This document shows, in pieces, positions 1-10,073 of a DNA stretch of 64,000 bases; positions within the stretch are counted from its first letter, which is position 1; every line of letters begins with the position of its first letter. The notes under the pieces were generated by a model. The model ran no database searches, was not told the origin of the DNA, and was given only the letters and a program-made list of their open reading frames with translations. The position numbers were made by a program, and so were the translations under genes. This stretch comes from Nostoc indistinguendum CM1-VF10 (lineage in GTDB: Bacteria > Cyanobacteriota > Cyanobacteriia > Cyanobacteriales > Nostocaceae), in the NCBI GenBank assembly GCA_019359215.1, contig JAHHHS010000023.1, forward strand, positions 1-64,000, written 5' to 3'.

Positions 1-375
1 AAATTTTTTAAACGAAAAGCAAAAAGAAAAGTTAAAGTCTGCCCAAGAAGTTTCTCCGATTCTGGCTAAAATGCACAGATTGAAAGAAGATTTTAGGGAT
101 ATATTTGAATCAACTGTATCTTGGGGGCACAGCATAATTAAATTATTAGATTGGATGTATGATGCACTTTCATATTTTCCGAAAAGTATAGGTACAATGG
201 TTAGATGGTTTGGTGAAATAGTAGGCTATTTTGACGGGAGAAGCACGAGTGGTACTGTAGAGGAATTAATAATAATCTTAAGTTAATTAAAAGACTTGGA
301 TATGGCTTTCGTAACTTTAGCAATTTTCGATTACGCAGTTTATTAAACTGGCATTTTAGTATTAATTCCCCATAA
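1..375 (+). pseudogene. C-terminal remnant of an ISL3-type transposase, frameshifted
   Basis: The reading frame is open from the left edge and runs to a stop at 286. It resembles the C-terminus of ISL3-family transposases, with RLKEDFRDIFE followed by YFDGRSTSGTVEE. Restoring one missing base near 263 lets the frame continue to 375 as GINNNLKLIKRLGYGFRNF and then SNFRLRSLLNWHF, the usual ISL3 ending. The gene is therefore both truncated by the window edge and broken by a single-base deletion. Downstream, actgaagaccc (381-391) has the look of an ISL3 right inverted repeat (GGGTCTTC... read inward). Family assignment comes from remembered motifs; the left part of the element is outside the window. 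Confidence 0.8.
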
Positions 376-610
376 AAGTAACTGAAGACCCTTATCTTTG
401 AAGATGCATATCATTAATCTAGATACTGCAAACTAAAACCTGTTCGCGCACCGTTTTGCTTTTAAGTCTAACTAGACTTTATTTATGTAGCTCCAGGCTT
501 TTATCCAAGACTATTAATGTGCAGCCTCACATATAATTTCGTATAAAAACATTTACAATAAATAATAAATTAAAACAATGGCATTTGTTGATGGAGTTGA
601 TACATAGAAA
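376..610. other. Intergenic region upstream of the NRPS gene
   Basis: AT-rich spacer between the transposase remnant and the NRPS gene. It holds the probable right end of the IS (to about 391) and a 16-bp palindrome, AAGTCTA-AC-TAGACTT, at 464-479, which could be an operator or a small hairpin in the NRPS leader. There is no strong ribosome binding site before the start at 611 and no promoter I can defend. Confidence 0.4.
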
Positions 611-3277
611 ATGCAAATAAATAGCCAGACTCCAGAGTATAAGCAAAATATTCCATTAAATACCTTAACTCCCCTCATCGGCACTCAAGTTCTACGGGAA
701 TGGAATGATACCGAAGAAGTTGATCTTAATCTGTGCATCCATCAGATGTTTGAGATGCAAGTAGAGCGATCGCCCCAAGCTATTGCTGTAGTATATGAAG
801 ATATACAGCTTACTTATCAGCAGTTAAACCAACAAGCGAATCAGCTGGCGCACCACCTACGTACTTTAGGCGTTGAGTCTGAAGTACTTGTGGGGATTTG
901 CCTGGAGCGCTCCCTAGAGATGATCGTCGGAATACTAGGTATTCTCAAAGCTGGAGGCGCTTATGTACCTTTAGATCCGGCATATCCCTCGGAGCGTTTA
1001 GCCTTCATCTTGTCAGATACCCAGACACCAGTATTGTTAACCCAAGAGAAATTGGTCAAGAACCTACCACCCCATCAGGCGCAAGTGGTTTGTCTCGATT
1101 CAAACTGGCAAGGTAATACCCAATACAGTCAAGAAAATCCTGTAAATCAAACGACGGCTGATAACCTCATTTACGTAATCTACACATCTGGTTCTACAGG
1201 ACAGCCCAAGGGTGTAATGATTCCTCATCGTGGTATCTGCAATCAACTATACTGGCGGCAAACAACCTTTAGATTAACTCCAGCAGATAAAGTTTTACTG
1301 ACTATTTCTTTTAGCTTCGACCCCTCAGTGTGGCAAATATTCTGGCCATTGTGCTTTGGGGGGCAATTGATCATGGCTCGCCCTGGTGGACATCAAGACA
1401 CTGCTTACCTTGTAAAGGTGATTACTGAGCAGCAAATCACTGTCTTGGCCTTAGTACCTTCTATACTGCGTGTCTTACTGGAAGAGAAGGGAATTGAGAA
1501 TTGCCGATTTCTCAGGCATATTACCTGCGGCGGTGAAGCTTTACCTAGCGAACTCATAGAACGCTTCTTTGCCCAACTGAATCTAGACAATGTTTTTCAT
1601 AATTGCTATGGCCCGACAGAAGCTTCCATTGATGCTACTTTCTGGACTTGTCAGCGCGGCACTAATTATAGCATTGCTCCTATTGGGCGCCCCATTACCA
1701 ATGCAGAGATTTACATCCTTGATGAAGATTTACAGCCAGTGCCTATTGGTGAATCAGGTGAACTCTATATCGGTGGTATTGGTCTAGCGCGAGGCTATCT
1801 TAACCGTCCTGAATTAACTACAGAGAAGTTCATTCTCCACCATTTTAGTTCTGAAGTTGGGGCACGTCTTTACAAAACTGGGGACTTAGCACGTTACTTG
1901 AGCGATGGTAATGTCGAATTCCTTGGTCGGATTGACCACCAAGTGAAAATACGTGGCTTCCGAATTGAATTAGGAGAAATTGAAGCTGTCCTTAGACAAC
2001 ACCACTCTGTGAAAGAAGCTGTTGTGATCATGAGAGAAAAAGTTCAGGGTGACAAACGTCTTGTGGCTTATCTGACTCTGAAGCAGGAACAGACAGCTAA
2101 AGTTGAGCAACTGCGTCGTTTCTTACAGCAGAAACTACCTATCTACATGATGCCTTCAGCTTTTGTCATATTGAAAGCTTTACCAATGACTCCTAATGGC
2201 AAGATAGATCGCCATTCTCTACCAGAATCGGCTCAAACCAGACAACAAGCAGAAGAAACTTTTGCCGCTCCCAGTGATGAGACGGAACTTCAACTGGCAA
2301 GGATTTGGGAAAAAGTGCTAGGTATCGAGCCTATTAGCATCACGGATAACTTCTTTGATTTAGGAGGTAACTCGTTGCTATCCATACGCCTGTTTGCACA
2401 AGTCCAGAAAGCCTTTAAAAAAGATATGCCTTTGGCTATTCTTTATCAAAATCCGACTATTGAGCAACTAGCCATAACTCTTCGCCAATTAGAGTTTTCG
2501 CCGTCTTTATCGTGTTTAGTACCAATTAAACCTAATGGTTCTAAACCACCTTTATTTTTATGTCAAGGTTTTAGCTTATATCAGTCTCTAGTTCCTTATT
2601 TAGATTCAGAACGACCTGTTTATGCCTTAATATCACGGGATGGACAAGGAATGCCAGTTAGATTCAATGGAATAGAGGAACTAGCATCGCGTTACATCAA
2701 TGAAATAAAAACTCTCCAACCTGAAGGTCCTTATTTTTTGGGAGGTCATTCTTTTGGGGGAGTCATAGCATTTGAAATGGCTCAACAATTGTCAGCCCAA
2801 GGTCAGCAAATAGCTTTACTAGCTTTGTTTGATTCTTATGTACCAGGTACAATGAAAAAAATGTCCATGTCCAAGAGATTATCATATAACTTAAAGCAAT
2901 TTTTAAAAATGGGGCCTGCCTATCTTCTAAAACTTTGCATAGAACGGTTGTCACACAAATATGGCAATCTAGCTCTGAAAAATCAATTTCTCAGAACTAG
3001 AAACCTCCAATATCTAGTTAGCCAAGCGGCATACTTCAAACTTGTAGAAGAATACGCAACAAAGTATATACCACAACTTTACTTGGGTCGTATAACCCTC
3101 TTAATGGCTAGTGATAGGCGTTTTCAGGATGAGCCTGAACTAGGTTGGGCGAAGTTGGCGGGTGGAGGATTGGAGATACATGAAATTCCTGGGGATCACC
3201 TTAGTATTTTCAAAGAGCCTAGCATCCGGTTAATGGCTAAAAAACTAGAGCTTTCTATAGATGAGCGTTTGAGCTGA
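611..3277 (+). CDS. Stand-alone nonribosomal peptide synthetase module, A-PCP-TE
   Basis: The 888-residue protein has an adenylation domain (about 25-535), a peptidyl carrier domain (about 560-635) and a type I thioesterase (about 645-880). Visible A-domain motifs are YTSGSTGQPKG (about 190), NCYGPTEA, YKTGDLARYL, KIRGFRIELGE and PNGKID. The carrier has the phosphopantetheine serine in DLGGNSL (about 587). The thioesterase has GHSFGG (about 712), with Asp and His candidates in LFDSYVP and PGDHLSIF. Aligning by eye to GrsA gives a specificity code near DPWAICCIDK. The Asp suggests an alpha-amino acid substrate, but I cannot name it. There is no condensation domain; the protein starts in the C-to-A linker (LREWNDTE). 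The enzyme should activate, carry and release a residue without making a peptide bond itself. A transposase remnant lies upstream and a C-domain-like tail downstream, so it may survive from a larger cluster. Confidence 0.9.
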   Translation: MQINSQTPEYKQNIPLNTLTPLIGTQVLREWNDTEEVDLNLCIHQMFEMQVERSPQAIAVVYEDIQLTYQQLNQQANQLAHHLRTLGVESEVLVGICLERSLEMIVGILGILKAGGAYVPLDPAYPSERLAFILSDTQTPVLLTQEKLVKNLPPHQAQVVCLDSNWQGNTQYSQENPVNQTTADNLIYVIYTSGSTGQPKGVMIPHRGICNQLYWRQTTFRLTPADKVLLTISFSFDPSVWQIFWPLCFGGQLIMARPGGHQDTAYLVKVITEQQITVLALVPSILRVLLEEKGIENCRFLRHITCGGEALPSELIERFFAQLNLDNVFHNCYGPTEASIDATFWTCQRGTNYSIAPIGRPITNAEIYILDEDLQPVPIGESGELYIGGIGLARGYLNRPELTTEKFILHHFSSEVGARLYKTGDLARYLSDGNVEFLGRIDHQVKIRGFRIELGEIEAVLRQHHSVKEAVVIMREKVQGDKRLVAYLTLKQEQTAKVEQLRRFLQQKLPIYMMPSAFVILKALPMTPNGKIDRHSLPESAQTRQQAEETFAAPSDETELQLARIWEKVLGIEPISITDNFFDLGGNSLLSIRLFAQVQKAFKKDMPLAILYQNPTIEQLAITLRQLEFSPSLSCLVPIKPNGSKPPLFLCQGFSLYQSLVPYLDSERPVYALISRDGQGMPVRFNGIEELASRYINEIKTLQPEGPYFLGGHSFGGVIAFEMAQQLSAQGQQIALLALFDSYVPGTMKKMSMSKRLSYNLKQFLKMGPAYLLKLCIERLSHKYGNLALKNQFLRTRNLQYLVSQAAYFKLVEEYATKYIPQLYLGRITLLMASDRRFQDEPELGWAKLAGGGLEIHEIPGDHLSIFKEPSIRLMAKKLELSIDERLS

Positions 3278-3380
3278 TATTACACAACAAAATCAGCGAA
3301 TCCAACTTGATTTGGTCTACAACAGTGATTTGTTTACTCTAGAGCAACTTAATTTAGTGTTACAAATTGAACAGAGATAA
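3273..3380 (+). pseudogene. Possible C-terminal scrap of an NRPS condensation domain
   Basis: A 35-codon open stretch in a different frame from the NRPS gene, overlapping its last codons, reads ADITQQNQRIQLDLVYNSDL and then FTLEQLNLVLQIEQR. The core LDLVYNSDLF resembles the late condensation-domain motif usually written ...YNTDLFD.... It has no start codon and is not expected to be translated alone. It could be debris of a second module lost by deletion. The match is short, so chance resemblance is possible. Confidence 0.4.
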
Positions 3381-3453
3381 TTATTGTGGCATTGAAAGCT
3401 CGAATGACCGTTGTTTTGACATTTTAAGTTGGTAAGCAATCCCCAATCTACTG

Positions 3454-4635
3454 ATGCTATATAGACGATTTGGACGCACAGAATTACAGATGCCAGTGTT
3501 TTCCTGCGGTGGCATGAGATATCAGTTCAAATGGGAAGATGTTCCCAACAATGAAATTCCTGCTGATAACCAGGCTAATCTCGAAGCAACTATTAAAAGG
3601 GCAGTTGAGGTTGGGATTAATCATATTGAAACTGCTCGTGGTTATGGCACTTCCGAAATGCAATTGGGGAGAATATTGCCCAAGTTTCCCCGCGAAAAGT
3701 TGATTGTTCAAACCAAAGTCAGTCCAAAGGCAGATGCGAAAGAGTTCCGCAAGATATTTGAACAATCATTGCAAAACCTCCAGTTAGATTATGTTGACCT
3801 TTTAGGGTTGCATGGTATCAATCATGCTGAGTCGTTTGATGACAGCATCCGTCCAGATGGCTGTTTGGAAGTAGCGCACCAGTTGCAAGCAGAGGGAAAA
3901 GTTAGATTTATTGGCTTTTCCACACACGGATCAACAGATATGATTGTGCAAACAATTAATACCAATCTATTTGATTACGTGAATCTGCACTGGTACTACA
4001 TTAATCAATGGAATTGGGGAGCAATTGAAGCAGCTAAACGCCACGATATGGGGGTGTTTATTATTAGCCCATCTAATAAAGGAGGTTTGTTGTATGAACC
4101 TCCACAAAAGTTAGTAAATCTTTGCGCCCCTTTGAGCCCAATGGTGTTTAATGATTTGTTTTGTTTGAGTAATCAAGAGGTGCATACTCTGAGTGTGGGA
4201 GCAGCAAAACCACAAGATTTTGATGAACACCTGAAGACTTTAGAATTAGTAGATCAAGCATCAGAAATTTTGCCACCTATTTTAGCAAGGTTGGAAGAAG
4301 AAGCGATCGCTACTTTGGGAGAAGATTGGGTAAAATCCTGGGAGACAAATCTACCAACCTTTGACCAAACCCCTGGTGAGGTAAATATTCGGGTGATTTT
4401 GTGGCTGCGAAATTTAGTGATCGCCTACGATATGGTAGACTATGCGAAAATGCGCTATAACCTGCTTGGCAATGGTGGTCAGTGGTTTCCTGGTAACAAA
4501 GCTGATCGACTAGACGAATTAGACTTGCAGCAATGTCTCGCCCGCAATCCCCACGCCGATAAAATCCCTCAAGTTTTGGCACAAGCGCATGAGTTGTTGG
4601 TGGGTACAGAGGTGAAACGATTATCTCAGAGTTAA
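3454..4635 (+). CDS. Aldo/keto reductase
   Basis: 393 residues. The N-terminus MLYRRFGRTELQMPVFSCGG is typical of the aldo/keto reductase superfamily of NAD(P)H-dependent carbonyl reductases. The TIM-barrel landmarks GINHIETARGYGTSE, VQTKVSPK, LDYVDLLGLHGIN and VRFIGFSTHG are all present. The usual catalytic tetrad Asp-Tyr-Lys-His appears as Glu (IETARGYG), Tyr, Lys (QTKVS) and His (GLHG), so the first position is conservatively changed. The long C-terminal part after about 290 is typical of a cyanobacterial subgroup. It lies about 175 bp after the NRPS gene on the same strand, but without tight spacing a joint pathway is only a guess. The substrate is unknown. Confidence 0.88.
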   Translation: MLYRRFGRTELQMPVFSCGGMRYQFKWEDVPNNEIPADNQANLEATIKRAVEVGINHIETARGYGTSEMQLGRILPKFPREKLIVQTKVSPKADAKEFRKIFEQSLQNLQLDYVDLLGLHGINHAESFDDSIRPDGCLEVAHQLQAEGKVRFIGFSTHGSTDMIVQTINTNLFDYVNLHWYYINQWNWGAIEAAKRHDMGVFIISPSNKGGLLYEPPQKLVNLCAPLSPMVFNDLFCLSNQEVHTLSVGAAKPQDFDEHLKTLELVDQASEILPPILARLEEEAIATLGEDWVKSWETNLPTFDQTPGEVNIRVILWLRNLVIAYDMVDYAKMRYNLLGNGGQWFPGNKADRLDELDLQQCLARNPHADKIPQVLAQAHELLVGTEVKRLSQS

Positions 4636-4760
4636 GGATCAAAAACTTAGAAAAGTTGCAGAAATAAAATAACGTGAGTTCGCCAAAAAACAGAGAAAAA
4701 GCTTATCTTGCTGTACCAGTAAAACTCTAAGTTACCGAAGTAAAAGTACAAGATACAAGG

Positions 4761-4787
4761 GTGCGTTAGGCTAAAGCTGTAACGCAC
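4761..4787. terminator. Hairpin between convergent genes
   Basis: GTGCGTTA and TAACGCAC form a perfect 8-bp stem around an 11-nt loop, between two convergent genes ending at 4635 and 4854. It lacks a clear U-tract, so it may be a dispersed palindromic repeat that also acts as a bidirectional 3' end. The rest of the spacer shows nothing. Confidence 0.4.
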
Positions 4788-4853
4788 TATGTTAAATTGA
4801 GCATGGTGAATGGAAAATAATTAACAATAATTACCAATGCCAGATGCCCAATA

Positions 4854-6182
4854 TTAATCAGATTTTTCCGTATCCGGTGATTTACTTCCCTTTGGTACGA
4901 CTAGCACCTTATCAACGCGGTTTCCATCCATATCCATCACTTCAATTCGCATATTTTGCCATTCAAAATGATCTGCTGCGGCAGGAATACGACCTAAATG
5001 AGTGATCACAAAACCACCTAATGTTTGATAACTGCCGCGTTCCTCGGATTCCCACTCTTCCATACCAAAAAGTTCCAAAAACTCCTCTACAGGCAACATC
5101 CCATCTAAAAGCCAGGAACCATCCTCGCGTTGCACAGCTTGTGGATGATCCTGTCCATCTGTTGAAGGAACATCACCCACAATTTCGCTCATGATGTCGT
5201 TGAGAGTGACTAATCCTTGAATCACGCCGTATTCATCCACTACCAGCGCCATGTGAGTGATAGTTTGTTTGAACAATTCCAAAACTTTCAAGCCACGGGT
5301 GCTTTCTGGGACAAATATGGGCTGTCGCAATCCCACTGTCAAGTCTAGCGGTTCTCCTCGGAAACTCCTTGCTAATAAGTCGGTAACAGGGATAACACCC
5401 AGCACATTGTCAAGCCCCCCCTGACAAACTGGATACCGAGAATAGGCACTATCAACCATTTTGTGACGATTTTCTTCGGCAGAGTCGTCTAAGTCTAGCC
5501 AGACAATATCGGGACGGGGTGTCATTAAGTAGCTGACAGGGCGATCGCCTAAACGAAAGACTCGCTCCACCATATCCTGTTCAGCTTCCTCAAAGGTTCC
5601 CGCCTCGGTGCCTTGCTCAATTAAGATTTTAATTTCTTCTTCAGTAACTTGCGGCTCAGTAGAAGCTGTAATTCCCAGTAATCGCAGGATCAAATCTGTA
5701 GAAGCGCTTAAGAGATACACCATTGGGGAAGCGATCGCCGATAAGGCTTGCATAGGAATCGCTACAATCGATGCAATCCTTTCTGGGTTGTTTAATGCCA
5801 GACGCTTCGGTACCAATTCGCCAACAATGAGTGACAAATAGGTAATGAGCAAAACCACTATTCCGAAAGATAGCGGTTCACTATAAGGTGCTAATAAAGG
5901 CACAACTTTTACATAGACTGCCAATCGGTTGGCAATTGTTGCTCCTCCAAAAGCACCAGTCAGGATACCGATCAGGGAAATACCCACTTGAACGGTTGAC
6001 AGGAAATGATTTGGAGATTCAGCTAGTTTCAATGCTGCCTTTGCCTTGGTATCTCCTTGATTGGCAAGCTGCTGTAGCCTAACTTTCCGAGCTGAGACAA
6101 CCGCCATCTCAGACATAGAAAACACGCCGTTGGCAATAATTAGCACCAAAATGATTGAAATTTCAAAAGTGATGGAGGACAT
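4854..6182 (-). CDS. CNNM/CorC (HlyC/UPF0053) family membrane protein with CBS pair
   Basis: 442 residues. The DUF21/CNNM membrane domain with about four hydrophobic segments spans about 1-200 (for example ISIILVLIIANGVFSMSEMAVVSARKVRL and LSFGIVVLLITYLSLIVGELVPKR). A CBS pair follows at about 210-335 (MTPRPDIVWL; LVVDEYGVIQGLVTLNDIMSEIVGD), then a CorC/HlyC C-terminal domain at about 350-430. Family members are linked to magnesium or cobalt efflux and ion homeostasis; the old hemolysin label is misleading. It sits in the inner membrane with cytosolic CBS domains that probably bind nucleotides. The gene is divergent from mfd, across a 222-bp spacer containing GTTGACT-type heptamer repeats. 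The transported ion cannot be read from the sequence. Confidence 0.88.
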   Translation of the reverse strand: MSSITFEISIILVLIIANGVFSMSEMAVVSARKVRLQQLANQGDTKAKAALKLAESPNHFLSTVQVGISLIGILTGAFGGATIANRLAVYVKVVPLLAPYSEPLSFGIVVLLITYLSLIVGELVPKRLALNNPERIASIVAIPMQALSAIASPMVYLLSASTDLILRLLGITASTEPQVTEEEIKILIEQGTEAGTFEEAEQDMVERVFRLGDRPVSYLMTPRPDIVWLDLDDSAEENRHKMVDSAYSRYPVCQGGLDNVLGVIPVTDLLARSFRGEPLDLTVGLRQPIFVPESTRGLKVLELFKQTITHMALVVDEYGVIQGLVTLNDIMSEIVGDVPSTDGQDHPQAVQREDGSWLLDGMLPVEEFLELFGMEEWESEERGSYQTLGGFVITHLGRIPAAADHFEWQNMRIEVMDMDGNRVDKVLVVPKGSKSPDTEKSD

Positions 6183-6289
6183 GTTTAAAATTGCCGCTTA
6201 TCAGAGCGAACGTAGCTCAATACCTAGTATCTAGTATTAAAGGTGCTTCTATAAATGCTTTGACTGTACACAAAGTAATAGTTATTTTC

Positions 6290-6335
6290 ACGTTGACTGT
6301 TGACAGTTGACTGTTAACCGTCAACTGTTAACCTT
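6290..6335. repeat. Degenerate heptanucleotide tandem repeat (GTTGACT type)
   Basis: Overlapping copies of GTTGACT/GTTGACA are followed by the reverse form GTCAACTGTTAAC, giving a partly palindromic low-complexity block between the divergent CorC-type gene and mfd. Heptanucleotide repeats of this sort are widespread between genes in Nostocales. Confidence 0.7.
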
Positions 6336-6404
6336 TTAAAATAGTTAACATAAACTCCCTCAAGATTTTCTGACCTACAAAGACTCCCACCGCTAGTAGT
6401 ACTT

Positions 6405-9400
6405 ATGTCATTTTCTTCTATTGTGCGTGCTTTAGCGCGATCGCCACTCACCACTGAATTTATTTCTAAGCTAAACCGACAGCAAGAATTGCGGTTAAAT
6501 GGCATTGCTCGACTACCTAAGGGTTTGGTGGCTTCGGCATTGGCGCAGTCTCAAGGCAAGGATTTGTTTGTGGTTTGCGCCACTCTTGAAGAAGCTGGAC
6601 GTGTTTACGCACAATTGGAGGCAATGGGATGGCAAACAGTACATTTTTATCCCACCTCCGAGGCTTCTCCCTATGAACCTTTTGACCCGGAAACTGAGAT
6701 GAGTTGGGGGCAAATGCAGGTATTGGCAGATTTGGTGACAGAAGACAGGGGACTGGGGACTGGAGACTGGGGACTGGGGAATGGAGAGAAGGGGATAAGT
6801 GGACAAGGGGATCAAATAAGCAAAGGAATAACTAATATCACTACCCCAATACCTAATTCCCAATCCCCAATCCCCAGTAGCGGAGCGAAGCGATCTTTGG
6901 CAATTGTGGCTACTCAAGGGGCGCTGCAACCACATTTACCACCACCAGAAGCTTTTGAGCAATTCTGTCTTACCTTGAAGCGGGGGATGGAATTAGACTT
7001 AAATGCCTTCAGTGAGAAAATAACTATTCTGGGGTACGAACGGGTTCCTCTGGTGGAAACAGAAGGACAGTGGAGCCGGCGGGGTGATATTGTTGATGTG
7101 TACCCAGTTTCATCTGAGTTTCCAGTCCGGCTGGAATGGTTTGGCGATGAAATCGAGCAAATGCGGGAATTTGACCCAGCAACACAACGTTCCGCCCTCG
7201 ATAAAGTTGGCCAGTTAATTCTTACCCCCACTAGCTTTGCTCCCATCGTCATGGCGGCACTGAAGAATAGTTCGGTCTTAGGAGTTGGGAGTTATGAGTT
7301 AAATCCTGATTCAGAACTTAGCACTGAGAACTCATCACTCTTGGAAGGGAGTCGTCGCTTTTTGGGGTTGGCTTTCGAGCAACCAGCGTCCCTGCTAAAC
7401 TACTTATCAGAAAATACCCTAATTGCCATTGATGAGCCAGAACAGTGCCATGCTCATAGCGATCGCTGGGTAGAAAATGCAGAAGAACAGTGGAGGCTGG
7501 GGACTGGGGAAGAAGTAAATCTCCCGAAAATTCATCAGTCGTTTGATGAGTGTTTGGCTGATGTTGCCAAATTTAAAACATTATATTTATCGGAACTGTC
7601 CGAGGAAAATAGTGGCATTAATCTTGCCAGCAGATCGGTTCCAGTCACGCCGCACCAGTTTGCTAAACTAGCTGAAACTATCCGCCAACAACGCGATCGC
7701 AATTTCTCGATCTGGCTGCTTTCTGCTCAACCTTCGCGTTCTGTTTCGCTGTTGCAAGAACATGATTGTCCGGCTCAGTTTATCCCCAATCCCCGCGACT
7801 ACCAAGCAATAGATAAGCTACAAATAAACCATATTCCTATAGCTCTAAAATATTCTGGTCTTGCGGAACTCGAAGGTTTTATCCTGCCGACATACCGAAT
7901 AGTAATTGTTACAGATCGGGAATTTTTTGGGCAGCATTCTTTGGCGACTCCCGGCTATATTCGCAAGCGTCACAAGGCGACTTCTAAGCAAGTCGATCCC
8001 AATAAGCTGCGTCCCGGCGATTATGTGGTTCACAGAAATCATGGGGTTGGCAAATTTGTCAAGCTGGAAAGTTTGACGATTAATAACGAAACCCGTGACT
8101 ATTTAGTAGTACAGTATGCTGACGGGTTACTCAGAGTCGCCGCCGATCAAGTAGGTGCTTTATCTCGGTTCCGCGCCGGAGGTGACAAAGCACCGGAACT
8201 CAACAGGATGACCGGTAAAGCTTGGGAAAATACCAAGAATAAAGTCCGCAAAGCGATTAAAAAATTGGCGGTGGACTTGTTGAAACTGTATGCAGCGAGA
8301 TCAAAACAGCAAGGTTTTAGCTTCCCAGGCGATATGCCTTGGCAGGAAGAATTGGAAGATTCTTTCCCCTACCAACCCACAACGGATCAACTCAAAGCTG
8401 TACAAGATGTAAAACGCGATATGGAAAGCGATCGCCCAATGGATCGCTTAGTTTGTGGCGATGTCGGTTTCGGAAAGACGGAAGTGGCGATTCGTGCTGT
8501 TTTTAAAGCAGTCACCGCCGGTAAACAAGTGGCACTCCTTGCGCCAACAACAATTTTAACACAGCAGCATTACCATACACTCAAAGAACGTTTTGCACCT
8601 TACCCGGTAAATGTCGGTTTGCTCAACCGTTTTCGGTCTGCTGAAGAACGCCGCGATATTCAAAAGCGATTAGCAACAGGTGAACTAGATGTAGTTGTTG
8701 GTACACAGCAACTTTTGGGTAAAGGTGTGGCATTCAAGGATTTAGGACTGTTGGTGGTGGATGAAGAACAGAGGTTTGGGGTAAACCAGAAAGAGAAAAT
8801 TAAAAGCTTGAAAACTCAGGTGGACGTGCTTACCCTTTCGGCTACTCCCATTCCCCGGACTTTGTATATGTCCTTGTCGGGAATTCGAGAAATGAGTTTA
8901 ATTACTACACCACCCCCAACCAGACGACCAATAAAAACCCATCTAGCACCGATCAATTCCGAAAGTATCCGCAGTGCAATTCGTCAAGAATTAGACAGAG
9001 GGGGACAGGTATTTTATGTAGTTCCACGAGTAGATGGAATTGAAGAGACAACAGCCAATTTACGAGAAGTGATACCAGGAGCTAGGTTTGCGATCGCTCA
9101 CGGTCAAATGGATGAAAGCGAGTTAGAATCAACCATGCTAACTTTCAGCAATGGTGATGCAGACATCCTTGTTTGTACGACAATTATTGAATCTGGCTTA
9201 GATATTCCGCGAGTCAACACCATTTTGATTGAAGATGCTCACCGCTTTGGATTGGCTCAACTGTATCAATTACGTGGTCGTGTAGGACGTGCAGGTATCC
9301 AAGCTCATGCTTGGTTATTTTATCCGAAGCAACGGCAATTATCTGATGCAGCCCGGCAACGTTTACGAGCGATTCAAGAATTTACTCAGCTAGGTTCTGG

Positions 9401-10022
9401 GTATCAGCTAGCGATGCGTGACATGGAAATCAGAGGTGTGGGTAACTTGCTAGGTGCAGAACAATCCGGTCAAATGGATGCCATCGGTTTTGATTTATAC
9501 ATGGAAATGCTAGAAGAAGCAATTCGGGAAATCCGAGGACAAGAAATTCCGAAAGTCGAGGATACTCAGATTGACCTTAACCTCACGGCATTTATTCCAG
9601 CAGATTACATTACCGATTTAGATCAAAAGATGAGTGCATACCGAGCGGTGGCCACAGCTAAATCTAAATCAGAATTAAAGCAGATTGCAGCCGAGTGGAG
9701 CGATCGCTATGGTACTTTGCCAGTGTCTGCCAATCAACTGTTGCGAGTCATGGAACTTAAACAGTTAGCGAAAAAACTTGGATTTAGCCGGATTAAACCA
9801 GAAAACAAGCAGCACATTGTTTTAGAAACGCCGATGGAGGAACCCGCTTGGAACTTGTTGGCGGCGAATTTACCAGACAATCTCAAGACACGCTTTGTGT
9901 ATTCGCCTGGTAAAGTGACAGTGCGTGGTTTAGGAGTTTTTAAAGCAGATCAACAATTACAAAATTTGATTGATGCTTTTGGGAGAATGCAGGGTGCGAT
10001 TCCAGAGGCGGCTGTTGTTTAA
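6405..10022 (+). CDS. mfd: Transcription-repair coupling factor Mfd
   Basis: The 1205-residue DNA translocase displaces stalled RNA polymerase from lesions and recruits UvrA. It shows a UvrB-like N-terminal region ([10 protein letters not shown] at about 220, [17 protein letters not shown]), the RNA-polymerase interaction domain ([17 protein letters not shown], about 530-600), and superfamily 2 helicase motifs: [11 protein letters not shown] (about 685), VVDEEQRFG (about 785), [13 protein letters not shown] and [14 protein letters not shown]-terminal domain ends it. The start ATG fits the [17 protein letters not shown]-terminus. Oddity: residues about 114-163 (6745-6895) are a low-complexity Gly/Trp then Pro/Ser stretch encoded by a repeat inserted in frame between LADLVTED and LAIVATQG. 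It is divergent from the CorC-type gene. Confidence 0.97.
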   Translation: MSFSSIVRALARSPLTTEFISKLNRQQELRLNGIARLPKGLVASALAQSQGKDLFVVCATLEEAGRVYAQLEAMGWQTVHFYPTSEASPYEPFDPETEMSWGQMQVLADLVTEDRGLGTGDWGLGNGEKGISGQGDQISKGITNITTPIPNSQSPIPSSGAKRSLAIVATQGALQPHLPPPEAFEQFCLTLKRGMELDLNAFSEKITILGYERVPLVETEGQWSRRGDIVDVYPVSSEFPVRLEWFGDEIEQMREFDPATQRSALDKVGQLILTPTSFAPIVMAALKNSSVLGVGSYELNPDSELSTENSSLLEGSRRFLGLAFEQPASLLNYLSENTLIAIDEPEQCHAHSDRWVENAEEQWRLGTGEEVNLPKIHQSFDECLADVAKFKTLYLSELSEENSGINLASRSVPVTPHQFAKLAETIRQQRDRNFSIWLLSAQPSRSVSLLQEHDCPAQFIPNPRDYQAIDKLQINHIPIALKYSGLAELEGFILPTYRIVIVTDREFFGQHSLATPGYIRKRHKATSKQVDPNKLRPGDYVVHRNHGVGKFVKLESLTINNETRDYLVVQYADGLLRVAADQVGALSRFRAGGDKAPELNRMTGKAWENTKNKVRKAIKKLAVDLLKLYAARSKQQGFSFPGDMPWQEELEDSFPYQPTTDQLKAVQDVKRDMESDRPMDRLVCGDVGFGKTEVAIRAVFKAVTAGKQVALLAPTTILTQQHYHTLKERFAPYPVNVGLLNRFRSAEERRDIQKRLATGELDVVVGTQQLLGKGVAFKDLGLLVVDEEQRFGVNQKEKIKSLKTQVDVLTLSATPIPRTLYMSLSGIREMSLITTPPPTRRPIKTHLAPINSESIRSAIRQELDRGGQVFYVVPRVDGIEETTANLREVIPGARFAIAHGQMDESELESTMLTFSNGDADILVCTTIIESGLDIPRVNTILIEDAHRFGLAQLYQLRGRVGRAGIQAHAWLFYPKQRQLSDAARQRLRAIQEFTQLGSGYQLAMRDMEIRGVGNLLGAEQSGQMDAIGFDLYMEMLEEAIREIRGQEIPKVEDTQIDLNLTAFIPADYITDLDQKMSAYRAVATAKSKSELKQIAAEWSDRYGTLPVSANQLLRVMELKQLAKKLGFSRIKPENKQHIVLETPMEEPAWNLLAANLPDNLKTRFVYSPGKVTVRGLGVFKADQQLQNLIDAFGRMQGAIPEAAVV
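6745..6895. repeat. In-frame repeat insertion inside mfd
   Basis: The block opens with ggactggggactgg-type heptamers and closes with their complement-like ccccaatccccaatcccc, followed by agtagcggagcgaagcgatc. The ends could pair. The same heptamer type occurs between genes elsewhere in the window (around 14120 and 38790). The frame is kept, adding about 50 residues. Confidence 0.75.
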
Positions 10023-10073
10023 TCAGTTTTGCTCAAGTTTCTACTAATTTAGAACCAAACCTACACAGGATAA

